Assembly (NCBI GenBank): GCA_015499985.1
Contig: JAAAUF010000339.1
Span: 1-38,682 of the forward strand
DNA from: Haplosporangium gracile
Lineage: Eukaryota > Mortierellomycota > Mortierellomycetes > Mortierellales > Mortierellaceae
Direction of reading: 5' to 3'
DNA: 38,682 nucleotides
The notes under the pieces were generated by a model. The model was not told where the DNA came from. It saw only the letters and a program-made list of their open reading frames with translations, and made no database searches. A program made the translations under genes and the position numbers. This document shows positions 21,101 to 32,067 of the stretch, piece by piece; the stretch's first letter is position 1; the number at the start of each line of letters is the position of its first letter.

Positions 21101-24100
21101 TCTTGACAAAGGTAAGTTGGCCCTGACTGAATAGCGCGAATTTTGCCAATCCAGGATCCTGCACGTGAAGTCGAGATGCTTCCAAAAGGGTGAGTGTCCG
21201 TACATCCGTGAGCTCCAGTTTGACGAGGATGATCCAACACCAATCCATGAATGCCTTGGTGGCTGTCTGCTCCGCTGTGCGGTGCAGTCCGGAATGAGCT
21301 GCCAAGTGAGTGATCGCATGAGGCAAACTGGACGCAAGTGATCCCACGAATGTGTGTTCAGACGATTTGGCCCTTGCAGGACTGTTGCGCTGGTCGTCCT
21401 TGGGAATTTTAACATCCTCCGCAACTGCGGCGTTCTCAGCTTCGGCGGTAATTTTGGTGATGTGTTGGATGCAAATGTCGGCTAACGTCAACGCCAGCTT
21501 CATTCTGAAGTGCTCGGGTACAACCATGCGATCCTGGCCTTCGTTGTCGTCCATGTCACCTATATGAGTTTGGAAGCAACTATGTGAGCCAAAAATGACG
21601 AATTGAATACCAATACCGAATAGTAAAAATACGCTTGACTTTGACGCTAAATAAACCATTACCTCGACTCCATGGGAGAAAACCCAAGATGGAACGTGCA
21701 AAGAGCGACTGTGAGCTGCTCAGAGGTGGGGTCTCGAGGAACTTTTGAAGAGTCGTAAAGTCGCTACTAGACATTCGCCACTCGTCAAAGGACAATTCCC
21801 TGAACAAATACTGGGCCATATCACCCATCTCTCCAAAATGTACCTCCACGAAACGCAAGACAAATGAAATCGCCGCCGCATGTGAATCGCAGACAGATCT
21901 TAGAATCTCCCGTACTGACTTTGAAAGCTCTCCGCGGATGTCCTTGTCCAGGAAGCCCACGTCCAACAGCAAAAAAGCGACAATCGACGCAATGTTATCC
22001 TGGACGGTTACCGAAAGCCCATCCTGATCCCGCTCCAAACCCCCTTGGAATCGGCTCGTAGCTAGCGCTGCAATTGCTGTCAACAGAAACACAGCCTCCC
22101 CAGGGTTACGACCAAGACTGTGCCGCAGTTTGTTGGATTCGGGAGCGATCGACAATAGTCCCAGAGGCTGTGAGATCCATTCCTGAATGTTGTCCAGAGC
22201 GATTTCCTCCAATAACAGCGCGACTGTTGCATTGGACATGAACTTGAAGGGCACAGAGGGAAGAAACGTCCAGAGTCCAAGATTAGGAAGGGCCAGGAGC
22301 GCCCTCGTAACATCCGTCAATATGTGATCCACCTCCAATTGCAGCGTCGTTGTTGTATGATTGTAGCTATTGCAACAACGCAGAGCGTGCGTTTTTTTAG
22401 TAAATGCAAAATAAGTACATTGTTTCCTGAAAAATAAAGTTGACATCAACTAACGAGGGACTGTACCTATCGATTGTGATGAAAAGAGTCTCGTCTGAGA
22501 GTGCCTTGGATTTGATCGGTCCAAGTACGAGTAGGTGATCGCCAAGGATCTGCGCGAGCTGGCACAGCATCTGTGACAACCGTTTTGCGACAACAGGAAA
22601 TCCAATGTGCCTCTCCAGTCCGCGGAGGAGGATGTCAAAGATGCGGCGAGTCGTCGTCAGGGCTTGCAGCGCCTCCCGCTCTGATAGATCTTTTTGGAAC
22701 AACGTCCCGTCGTAGTTGTGCATACCGCCGTGCTCATCCAGCAGGCGATTGAAGAATACGGCGACGTCCATTTGATCCAGAAGTGCCGAATAGTCATCTT
22801 CGTCCAAGGTCGATCCGATTTCCGGAGACATGTCCGTGACGAGCTCCTTGATTGCCTTATGATTTAGCGAAGCAGAACCGCAGAGAACCAATTGTAACTC
22901 TGTCAGGTAAAACTCTTCAAAACCAGCAGACCACATTGTCGGTGGATTGCATTGGACATAGCTCGTGGCCCAGCTAGACACCTGTCGTGCTCGAAGCACC
23001 TGCATGATTAGGTGTTCACGCTCTTCATATCCTCCAAAAGCCAGGACGGCAGCTACCAAAAGGTCGATCCAGCCATGAATCGAACGCAGGATAGAGTTTG
23101 TGGTTGCGGAGGAAATTGATTCGTCTGCTCTTGTGACCGCCTCATCCGAGGAAGATACCGACGTGCCTGACCCTGTGGCATCAGCCTGCCGCTCCTCTGT
23201 TGCTATATTAAAATCAGGTTGCCTGCGAACAGATCGTTCGAAATGGAAGAGAATATCAAGGTAAATCCGGGCTCTCTGCAATCCTGCCTCGTTGTTAGAC
23301 TTCCAGTGGACACTGTTCAGGAACTCGACGATATGGTCCTGGACCCAAAGTCGACTTGATGACTCTTCAAACTGCATCCGCAACAGACTCTTTGTCCTCT
23401 GCTTGTGAAGTCGAGCCAGCGACTTTTTAAGTTTCTCGGCAACCTTGGGCTCATGCTGTCCGACCTGGTAACTATAGTTGTGAGCGATCGTCGCGCCGTC
23501 TCCGCAGGTAGACTTGGCTATCTCTGACTTTGTCTGGACCGCCCATAGCTTGCTTGCGTACCCCTTGGCCTTTTGTTGAAGGTTGAAAATGGCGAGGTGG
23601 GATTGCTGGACAGCCTCGTAAGCAACCTCGTACGATTTGAGATGGCGAAAAAACGCGTCGTTGTTACTGTCATCGACTGAGTGTGTCACTGAGGACCTCT
23701 CATAGTCCGACAGCCGTCGAGGAAGGTCCTGTAGGAATACGTTGTTGTAGAGCTCTCGAAGTTGCTGAGCCGAAACATTGGAACTAGGATGTAAAATAAG
23801 AAAAGTAGAGTCCAGTCGAGGATAGGGCGGTGCCTGGTCGTGGTCGGTATTTTGCCCATCCCAGGAGCTGTGTGGAAAATGGTGTTCTTGTTGAAGTTGG
23901 TGTTGGTGGTAGAAATTGTGATGATTTGGTTCAGCAGGAAGGACTGGGTAGATTGGCGGCGCAGAAGGTTCAGGGTATAGGGGTTGTTCTGGCTGGAGGT
24001 CTTCATTTGTGGGACTATGTGAAGATGCGTGCCAAGGATTTATTGCCGAGTTATAAGCCGTGTAATCTTCAGCCTGGTGGCTGGTTACATAGTCGACTGG

Positions 24101-24373
24101 AAAGGGGGATGGTGTGTATGTTGGCGAGGAGCTGAACGAGTCGGTGGAGGGGTAAACGGGAGCAGAGGCCCAAGGAGAGGATGTTGGAGGTGGTGCTGAT
24201 GGAGGTGCGGAAGGCTGGAAGGTATGGGAGTACTTGCTGGAGAGGGGGACTGGTAAAGGTGGGATAAGAGGGTACAGCGCTAGAGTGGAAGGCTGGTTGT
24301 TGTCCCAGTCGCTTGTGCTGTCGTTGTTGTCGTAGTAGTGAATGTTGTTCGTGTGGGTATTGGGGTCTGCCAT
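15139..24373 (-). CDS. EPG5-like autophagy tethering protein
   Basis: Four exons, 24373-22467, 22366-21663, 21559-16300 and 16195-15139, give 2975 residues with phase kept. Animal EPG5 (about 2600 residues) is a Rab7 effector that tethers autophagosomes to late endosomes and lysosomes. Support: very large all-helical protein; the block LQNFAIWRWAQHLLALP followed by LLPLFWQMFFSLYF near 1320-1370, and the later LYGWISEPLLL block near 1425, match how I recall the EPG5 core. Residues 1-210 are Pro/Ser-rich and disordered, with three PSAP motifs at 54-57, 58-61 and 136-139. The last 350 residues include a Gly/Ala/Ser-rich insert. The chosen start is MADPN; an in-frame ATG at 24592 would add 73 unlikely residues. 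The last intron (donor CACAG|GTGAGC) needs an acceptor two bases past the first AG to avoid a stop. Head-to-head with the deacetylase gene. The identification comes from sequence memory without a search. Confidence 0.72.
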
Positions 24374-24703
24374 GACCCAGAGAAGTCGGTTGGTGAGGGT
24401 GTTTGATGTGATTGTGGTTGAGGAATGCAATTTGTCGAAAGGTGTAATAGGGCGAAGGAAAGAAGGAAGGAAAAGAAGGGTATGAAGGGTATGAAGGGCG
24501 AAAGGGTCTATGGCTACAAGAAGGTTCGGCAACGAGGGACCAAGAAAGACTCGTGGACAATTCGCCAGGGGGAGACGGCCTTCACTGGGCATAGTCAGGT
24601 GATAAGTGACGACTCTTTTCTATGCTCGTGCTCATTTCTCGATTTTGCATGACTGTAGAGAGAGGGGCGTCTTTTTTTGTCTCCACCCAAACTGCCGAAC
24701 TGA
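24374..24703. promoter_or_regulatory. Divergent promoter of EPG5-like and HDAC8-like genes
   Basis: Only 330 bp separate the two start codons of these oppositely transcribed genes. The segment contains GAAGG-rich repeats at 24456-24494 and a T-run at 24672-24678. No clear TATA box is visible on either strand. The leaders of both transcripts must lie here, so the basal promoters probably overlap. Confidence 0.6.
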
Positions 24704-26581
24704 ATGCCACGCACAGCTTACATCCACAGCAACAACTATGCCGACCTCGTCTCAAAACTGCCTTCCAACATCGATAGGGTACAACTTCACTTGCATACTC
24801 ACACACACACACACACACACACACTCATACTCACTCATGCAATGCCACCTTCCACACTCACACTCACTCTCAGAATCATTTCAGTAATGCAAATAAACAA
24901 ACGACGCTCATTCTTACCCTTCTGTTTTATGCTTGGTTGACATAATAGTCCAAGAAGGTGCACGCGTTGATTGAAGCGTATGGCTTGCTACGTCTACGGG
25001 ACTTGACCATTGTTTCACCGCGCAAGGCAACCGTCAAAGAACTCTGTCGCTTCCACTCACGAGACTACATCGGTACTTTTTATTCGTAGCTAGTCTTTCT
25101 TTCATTTTTATTTGGTGGCTGTTCACTAATTTTATTAACCTTGTTTCCCTGCAATAGATTTCCTGAACAAGGCTGAGCAATACGACAGCGGTGAAGAAAG
25201 TGATGGAGACAACGGCAGTAACGATGAGAGCTACAACCCTCACTACACTCGCGCCTCGGCACGCAACAAAGAGGACAAGCTAGAAGAGTATGGACTTCGC
25301 TTCGACTGCAGTGTCTTTGAGGGTCTGGCTGACTATGCTGCCTATGTTGCAGGGTCTTCTCTCGAAGCAGCCACCCTCCTCTGCGACGACGCCTTTGATA
25401 TTGTCATACACTGGGATGGCGGCAGGTACTACTTTAACCGAGAATCAAAGAAAAGGCATATTGTAATATAATGATTTGTTGTTCTAACAACATGTCATAT
25501 ACAATACGCTGTGAATAGACACCACGCCAAGAAAGATGCTGCAGCTGGGTTCTGCATTGTCAACGATATTGTCCTCGGTATTATGGAGCTCCAAAAGGCC
25601 TTTGACCGTGTCCTCTATCTCGATCTCGATATTCACCACGGCGATGGTAGGCTATCTCTGCTGTGCTACTCCTAGAACATGACGGTTTTGACAGGCATCA
25701 TCATTCTTGCTAGGCAATCTTTTTAATATATGCTTCCTCCGAAATGCTAGGAGTGGAGAGTGCGTTTCAGTTCACAGACAAGGTGTTGACAGTGTCGATA
25801 CATCACTACGCAGAAGGATTCTATCCGGGCACCGGATCTGGAACTTCCACATCGGCTCGCACAAAAGCCGTTGTGAATATCCCTATGAAGGCTGGTCTTT
25901 CTGATGGGACACTGAGTAAAGTCTTTGACGAGACGATTGAGCCCCTTGTCAACCAGTTCAGTGCTGGTGCTGTCGTTCTGCAGTGTGGCGTCGATGGTGC
26001 GTGTTACTGTGGCTGTGGCGCGGATTGTCTGTGATATTGGGTCGATTGATGAGAATACTGACAGATACTTGATCGATTCCTTCTCGTTCATAGGCATGGT
26101 GGGTGATCCACTAGGCAAGTGGAATTTAACCATGACTGGATACAGCGACTGCCTGAGAAAGGTCATGGCGTGGAAGAAACCTCTTTTAGTTCTTGGTGGT
26201 GGTGGGTCTTGTTCTCCTGCCTCCCTCCTTCCCATAAGCTTCATTGACATACATGAACAGGAAGCAAACTAACACGTTTGCTGCCCTGCATACTACTCTA
26301 GGTGGATACAACACGATGTCGACAGCACGATGCTACGCGTACTTGACAAGCCAAATTCTCGGTCGCACTATCTCAGATGAGATCCCTGAACACGCATATT
26401 TTGAAGACTACCAACCTGACTTTTTACTCTTTATCGATGCAGGACGCCAGGCTGACAGCAATACCGAGGAGAACCTTGATCATATCCGTAGGTTAGTTGA
26501 TACACAGTCCAAGACCTTCCCATCCCAGCGCTAGACTTATGTCTAGGACCCTAATATACCTTTTACTCGCACTGCAGATAA
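24704..26581 (+). CDS. Class I histone deacetylase, HDAC8/Hos1 type
   Basis: Eight exons, 24704-24778, 24949-25072, 25158-25425, 25519-25646, 25751-25996, 26094-26201, 26302-26491 and 26578-26581, give 380 residues (human HDAC8 has 377). It is a zinc-dependent lysine deacetylase; HDAC8 and yeast Hos1 remove acetyl groups from the cohesin subunit Smc3. The His-His pair is at 157-158 ([12 protein letters not shown]), zinc ligands are D193 and H195 ([10 protein letters not shown]) and D280 (GVDGMVGDP), and the transition-state Tyr is Y319 (LGGGGYNT), so it should be active. [13 protein letters not shown] and the [15 protein letters not shown] region match the HDAC8 lineage rather than Rpd3 or Hos2. 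An acidic insert of about 16 residues sits at 76-91. An in-frame TGA directly precedes the ATG, fixing the start. The last exon supplies one base plus TAA; retention of the final intron would add 13 residues and stop at 26534. Confidence 0.92.
24800..24824 (+). repeat. (CA)n microsatellite in intron 1
   Basis: About twelve CA dinucleotides lie within the first intron of the deacetylase gene. No effect on splicing is evident. Confidence 0.9.
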
Positions 26582-28974
26582 ACACAATGTCATCTGCTGC
26601 TATTCTTTTCTTGTTTCGTTGATATGGACGATTCCACCCGCGATGGTCCGAGAGTCGACAGCCATAGCCCAAACGAGCAGCGCATTCAGGAGTGCGCTAA
26701 ACTCTGTCTCCCTTTTTCTCCAAGCTACCAAACCGGGAGCATAAGTGGTAAAAAGTGAGAACAGAAGAAGCGTCTTTAACTTTCTTTGCCTAAATGTGTG
26801 CATAAAAAATGGGTCTTTTATTTGTTGCGTGACCTCTTGTTCGCTTATTTGTTTTGTGTTCAGCCCTGGTGGTCGGATGTAGGTAGCGGATCATGGTTCT
26901 GGGTTCCGCAGCTACTCTATTTACGCCCTTCCCCAGCATCGTTCCAATGGCTCCTTGAGACAGACTTACAGTTAGTTATATCCAAGCCCAACTCTCAAAA
27001 AAGGAATCCCCACCATACATGGATGCGAAAAAAGACGTTACCGAAAGGGAAAAAAAACCATGTCTATGGTACCAACGATACAAACAAACACAAAAAAGAA
27101 AACCTTGTTGTGCCCCTCCCCCAGAGAGAAGTGACCAATGGTTATTCGTTTTTCTGTTTTTGCGTTTTTTCCAACATAACCCTCTGCCCCTGTCTTTGTG
27201 TTTACAAGTGAGCAGTGTTGCCCTTTGTTCCGAATTTCCGAATGTCCGAGGTGCCTTTGTATAAGTATGTAGGCCTATCGCTTACCCCGCATTTTGCTAT
27301 GACCCATTTTCAGCAGACAAAACAAATCAACAAATCAACATCACAAAAACAAACATATGGTTCGAATGACAATCGTGGCGTCCAGCTTTTTTTTTCTTTT
27401 CTTTTCTTTAGGTCGTTTGTTTTGTGTAACAACATCTTATTTTTCTTGGTCCTTTTTCTTTGTTTACATACAACTCTCTTTGTCGTGTAATGGGGAGCAA
27501 AGAAAGAAAAGGGAAAAACATGGGGTCGCTTGTTTTAAGGTCACTTGGTTTCTTCCGTGTGTATCTCTGGAACCATCCATTGGGAAACACACGCATGCGT
27601 GTCTTTAGACCCCGAAAAAGAACGAGGCTCTCGCTAACCATTTGCACACGCCATAGACAAGTCCTTTTTCTTGAGCCCCACATGCCGAAGGAGGAGAGGA
27701 CTTCTGGTCCATCTATGCCTTTTTTTTTATCTCAATGTTCATCACTTGCTATCAGATACTTTCCCAACCCTGAAGACACACATGTTTAGTTTGACAACAC
27801 TGCCCCTTTTTATTATCGCGTTGATTCAACGTGAAAGATTCAGCAAATATCCGGGAGGAGAAGGAGGAACAAGAGACAACTACAGCGCAGAGTGTGTCAC
27901 CAGAGGCCGATTCCGGAGCAGCCTCTTCGTCCACTTCGTCCTCTAATGGTATTGAACCTCCTTTTTCTCCTATCCTTCCCCTCTTTTCTCTCCCTCTCTC
28001 TCAGCCGAGCTCACTTTCTCTTATACGCAACACATACCCAGGAAGAACAACCAAAAAAGCTCAAACACCAGCATGACCTTGAAAGACAAAAAAAGCACAA
28101 GAAAACAAACAAACAATAAGAAAAAGGTGGATGTGGAGAGAGGAACACAAGCATAAGAAGCAAAGCGCAGCATACTAACTCCTAGGCCTCTTTCGCTCCC
28201 AGTTACCCCGCAAAAAATCAGCCAAACAGACCATTGCAATCGCATAAACCCCCAAGTCAGATTCAAGTGTACGAGAGCAAAGCATTTTACCCCGCTCTTC
28301 ATTCAAAAAACTGGGGTCTGTTTATCTCGCATAGTCATGCAAACACAAACACGCACATGCCCCCCCCCCCCTTCTCACTAAAAACGGGTTTGCGTTTTCT
28401 AATACTCACTCCTTCTTAACCCCATGTGCTATGCACTGGCCCCCATCCCCGCACTCCTCTCAGCCCTTCCCTCCCCACATCTTTAGCCTTTCTCACTTTT
28501 TTTTCACTCCGCTTGAAAAAAAAGCTACACCGATATGGAAACAGAAAAACCTGGGGTAAAAAGAAGCAAAAAAAAAAGAGGATGTCGAATAAAGAACAAG
28601 ATGGTTGATGAATTTGAGCGATGCTAAGAAAGGAAAAATGCAAAATGCGGGGTCCAGCTCAGCTCTTTTGACTTTTTGAGCACATACAGGGGTCATATTT
28701 CGTTTTCCCCGGTTCATTGTGGGGTAAAAAGGGGGGTGGGGACATGGTGGTGATGTTGGTGGTGAGAATAGAAGGTCAATGCTTTTTAATCGGCCCTCCT
28801 CTTTGTTTCAGCAGGGAGGGTACTTAGCACAGAGAAAGAGGGAGGAGAGAAAAAGTCCGGGGTTAACCAGGTGGATGGTAAAAAGGAGAAAAAAAATGGG
28901 TGGTGGCTGGCCATTAAGCGGGGAGGGAGGTTGAGCCGCGTCTTTTGCACTATGCTCTTCGCGTTCGTGTCCTA

Positions 28975-28978
<4 letters not shown>

Positions 28979-29008
<30 letters not shown>
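28979..29008. repeat. (GA)n microsatellite
   Basis: About fifteen GA dinucleotides, then GAAA-type units, in the gene-poor stretch. Confidence 0.9.
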
Positions 29009-29012
<4 letters not shown>

Positions 29013-29381
29013 AAGAGGCACGTAGCAATAGATAGTGAACTATTACAGTAATCGATTATGAAGTAGACAAAGTGAGAAATTAGCACTCCGAGCTGGCGTC
29101 TCGCTCCTCTAGACATTTATTACCCTCGTCATTAGCCAACCAGTCGTTGTAGTTCATGTTGTCTACTTAATTAGCCATTAATAGACGTGCATATGATGCT
29201 TTACACTCAACACGATCGCCATCTCTATCTTCAGTTGTCCGCTACGTTATGATGGGGAATGATTACTCTGAATACATACAGCCTACATACAGGATGTACT
29301 GTCATCCAACAAGACCGACAGATGGGTCGATAGTCCGTCCATCCTTCTCTCTAATCGAAGGTGAGCAAATCAGGTTCGTTG

Positions 29382-29398
29382 CCCCCCCCCCCCCCCCC
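29382..29398. repeat. 17-base poly(C) tract
   Basis: Uninterrupted C-run (G-run on the other strand), unusually long for this AT-rich neighbourhood. A 12-base C-run lies about 1 kb upstream at 28360-28371. Confidence 0.9.
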
Positions 29399-30199
29399 TC
29401 CTTTCTTCATGAATGTCTCAAGTCGTTAAAGTTTGCTTTTTTTACCTTTGTTGAAGAATACCTGGAGTGAGTGAATCTAGGTTATCTCTGGTACGGGTTC
29501 GGTTTAATCGATATACCGCTCTCTCTCTCTCTTTCTATCTCTCTTGCTCTGTCATACATATTTTGAGATATCGTGGTTTGAATGCTAATCAGGAGAAATA
29601 GCAAAAAAACAACAACAAGAGTCAGCGTTATCAAGTTGCGGTCAAGGGGGAAGCTTCTGCAGACATCCAGCCTTCCAAGGGGGCATGATCCACAGCGACA
29701 GCAGGTAGAAATAAGTAATAATAAATGACCATCCTGTAAGAAAAAAAAAGGCTGAGGACCATAATACCAATGAACAATGACACCTGATTACGATTGGTTT
29801 CCAACGTCTTTTTTTTTTTTTTTTTTTCCCCTTGTCTTCCCTCGTTCCGATACACTTTTTTCTCCCCCTCTCTCTCTTTGTTATGCCTCCTCTTTCCCCT
29901 CTCCCCCCTTATGCTCCTCCAGGTACAGTATATTGCCGTGTGCTGCGTATGTACACACTCTCTCGGTTGAGTCGAGAACTAGAAATGCGAGAGATGCGAG
30001 GAGGAAGGAGAGGAGAGATGGTGGCTCTTCCACAATCACCCGAATTACTTGTGTTCAGCCAATGCCTTGTTGTGCGACGTTGAACAAACCAAGGAGAAAT
30101 GAGGAACGGTAAGCAAATCAACTTATCCTCCCAAGATGCATTCATACATTCACGGAAGAGTAGGAAAGCGAGGAAAGTAAGGATAGTAGAAGGGAAGAG

Positions 30200-30202
<3 letters not shown>

Positions 30203-30244
<42 letters not shown>
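30203..30244. repeat. (GA)n microsatellite
   Basis: About twenty-one GA dinucleotides, the longest dinucleotide repeat in the window, in the gene-poor stretch. Confidence 0.9.
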
Positions 30245-30248
<4 letters not shown>

Positions 30249-32043
30249 AGGGGATGCTCAATTCAATCCCGAACAAAGTTTTTGTTGTTGTCTTAGAGTC
30301 GACCATTAGTGTGTTTTTCACTTTCCCGTTGTTTATATGTGTGTGTGGTTATAAAAAGATACATTGGGACATGATTCAATTCAGTCTGAGGGTAAATGAA
30401 GAGTAAGGTTTTCCTTGAGTTGGGTAATGAATGAGGGTCGGCAAAGGCAGAGAGAGAGCATCTATCTCCCTTACTTTGTTACTTGCTCTCAGACTATAAA
30501 ATGGAAAAGCATACAGCCAAAGGCCAAGGCGAAGAAGAGGGCAAAGGGATTCCGCTGCCCGTTATGAAATAAAAAGTCCGACAGGAATAACAAAGATAGA
30601 GCGTCGTTCGTTACACCTGTTTGTCGGCAATCAGTTAGGAAGATAAAGCTGCGATGCGAGACTGTAATTAGACAAGAGTCTGTCTATCAGCCGGGGAAGA
30701 GGAAAAAGCGGAAGGTTGAACTTTTTTTCTAACCAGGACGAAAAGAGGGAAGAGAAAAACGACCTTTGCCATGCGCAGGCAAACAAAAAGACAAACCACG
30801 TCCAGCTTCCGTTTGACTATCCCTACGAATCAACATTAAACTGAGACGGATCCCAGATATTGAATTATTTGTTATCGTCCATTCCCGGAAGGAGACGGAC
30901 GCATTGGTTGTTATTCCTGAGGATCGATCCATAGTTCACTCACCCTTTGCATGGTTGTTTATTTTGCGATGCATGTATGCGAGCGTCCATGCTCTTTCTT
31001 CTGTTGTTTTTATTCTCTCTTTCTTCCTACCAATGACATTCATCATTTTTGCTTCTCGATCCATGGGTCAGAGCATCGATGCCTGTTTGTTTTTGTTTCT
31101 GTGCCACAGTTCCATCTCCAGGAATGATCATCCCCTTACTTTCTTCAACCCGAACAATGCCGTGTGCGATACACATCGTTTTCTCTCCACCTTTGGATCG
31201 TAAACAAACCAATCTTACTCAAAACACAACAAAAGCACTGTGCAACCTTCCTATCCATCAACATATTTTCTACCAACGGTTATCTCCTTCTTCGCGTCAA
31301 CCTAGACAACTACAGCAATCGGGAGAGTTTTTCAACATCCTAGCTGCTTGCCCAATCCTCTCCTTCCTTGTTCTTGTCCTTGTTCTTGTTCTTGTCGTTG
31401 TCCTCCAGGCGCTACCCGGAAAAGATAATGAAATTGAAAATTGACACTTAATTTTTTTGTCTGCAAAAAGCTCAAATGACATACAGTTGTTGCAGACACA
31501 CGCAACACATGCCGCACGATCAAGAGTAAACCGGGCCCTGATCCTTTTGGCCAGAGAGGTCTCTGCCCTGGCCTGCTCTGATCTAGTCGTCATCCTTTTG
31601 TTGTTGTCCCATTTGAGAGTGCAAATATAAAAGAGTGTAACCTCGCATCGCCACGTCGTTCGTTCTCTCTGGAATGCCGTTGTCATAATGGAAGGAAGAC
31701 GCTCAGGGGGAAAAAACTTGAACTACATAGTAAAGAGAATGAGATGCTCTCTTTTCATTCGTTCTTTCTCCCATGGGCCAGGAATAGACTATAATGAGTA
31801 GCTGGCCAAAGGGCAATTTCCCAGCAGCATCAGCATGAGCGGCAACCAGATCGGATTAGGCTGCTTTTCTAGTTGGGACATATATTATGTCATGTCATAC
31901 TGTCCAAGTGTGAGCAAAATAGTGCAGCGCAACTGCTTGCGGCTTTGATTGACCAATTGCCTCTAGTGGCCTCGTTTTATTGTGAAAAATGCATTAGACG
32001 AAACCTGGTCGTTGTCGTTGTCACCTTGTACAAACGATGAGGT

Positions 32044-32067
32044 ATCGGCGTCAAAGTTGACGCCGAT
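32044..32067. repeat. Perfect 11-bp inverted repeat
   Basis: ATCGGCGTCAA and its reverse complement are separated by AG. The arms are GC-rich compared with their surroundings. It could be a two-fold symmetric protein-binding site or a short hairpin; no gene start lies close by to assign it to. Confidence 0.8.

Noticed and set aside
24374..24592. Upstream in-frame ATG of the EPG5-like gene (73 extra residues)
   Set aside because: The added sequence has no protein-like character and covers most of the divergent promoter; the ATG at 24373 starts the typical disordered N-terminus.
26600..26803. Minus-strand 67-residue frame considered as a retroelement RNase H remnant
   Set aside because: No catalytic Asp/Glu pattern or neighbouring reverse transcriptase is visible, and the resemblance is weak.
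27832..27953. Protein-like stretch on the plus strand (KDSANIREEKEEQE and a Ser-rich tail) that might be a distant last exon of the deacetylase gene
   Set aside because: No acceptor gives the right phase with the donor at 26492, and the stretch is short and compositionally simple. It was not added to the gene model.
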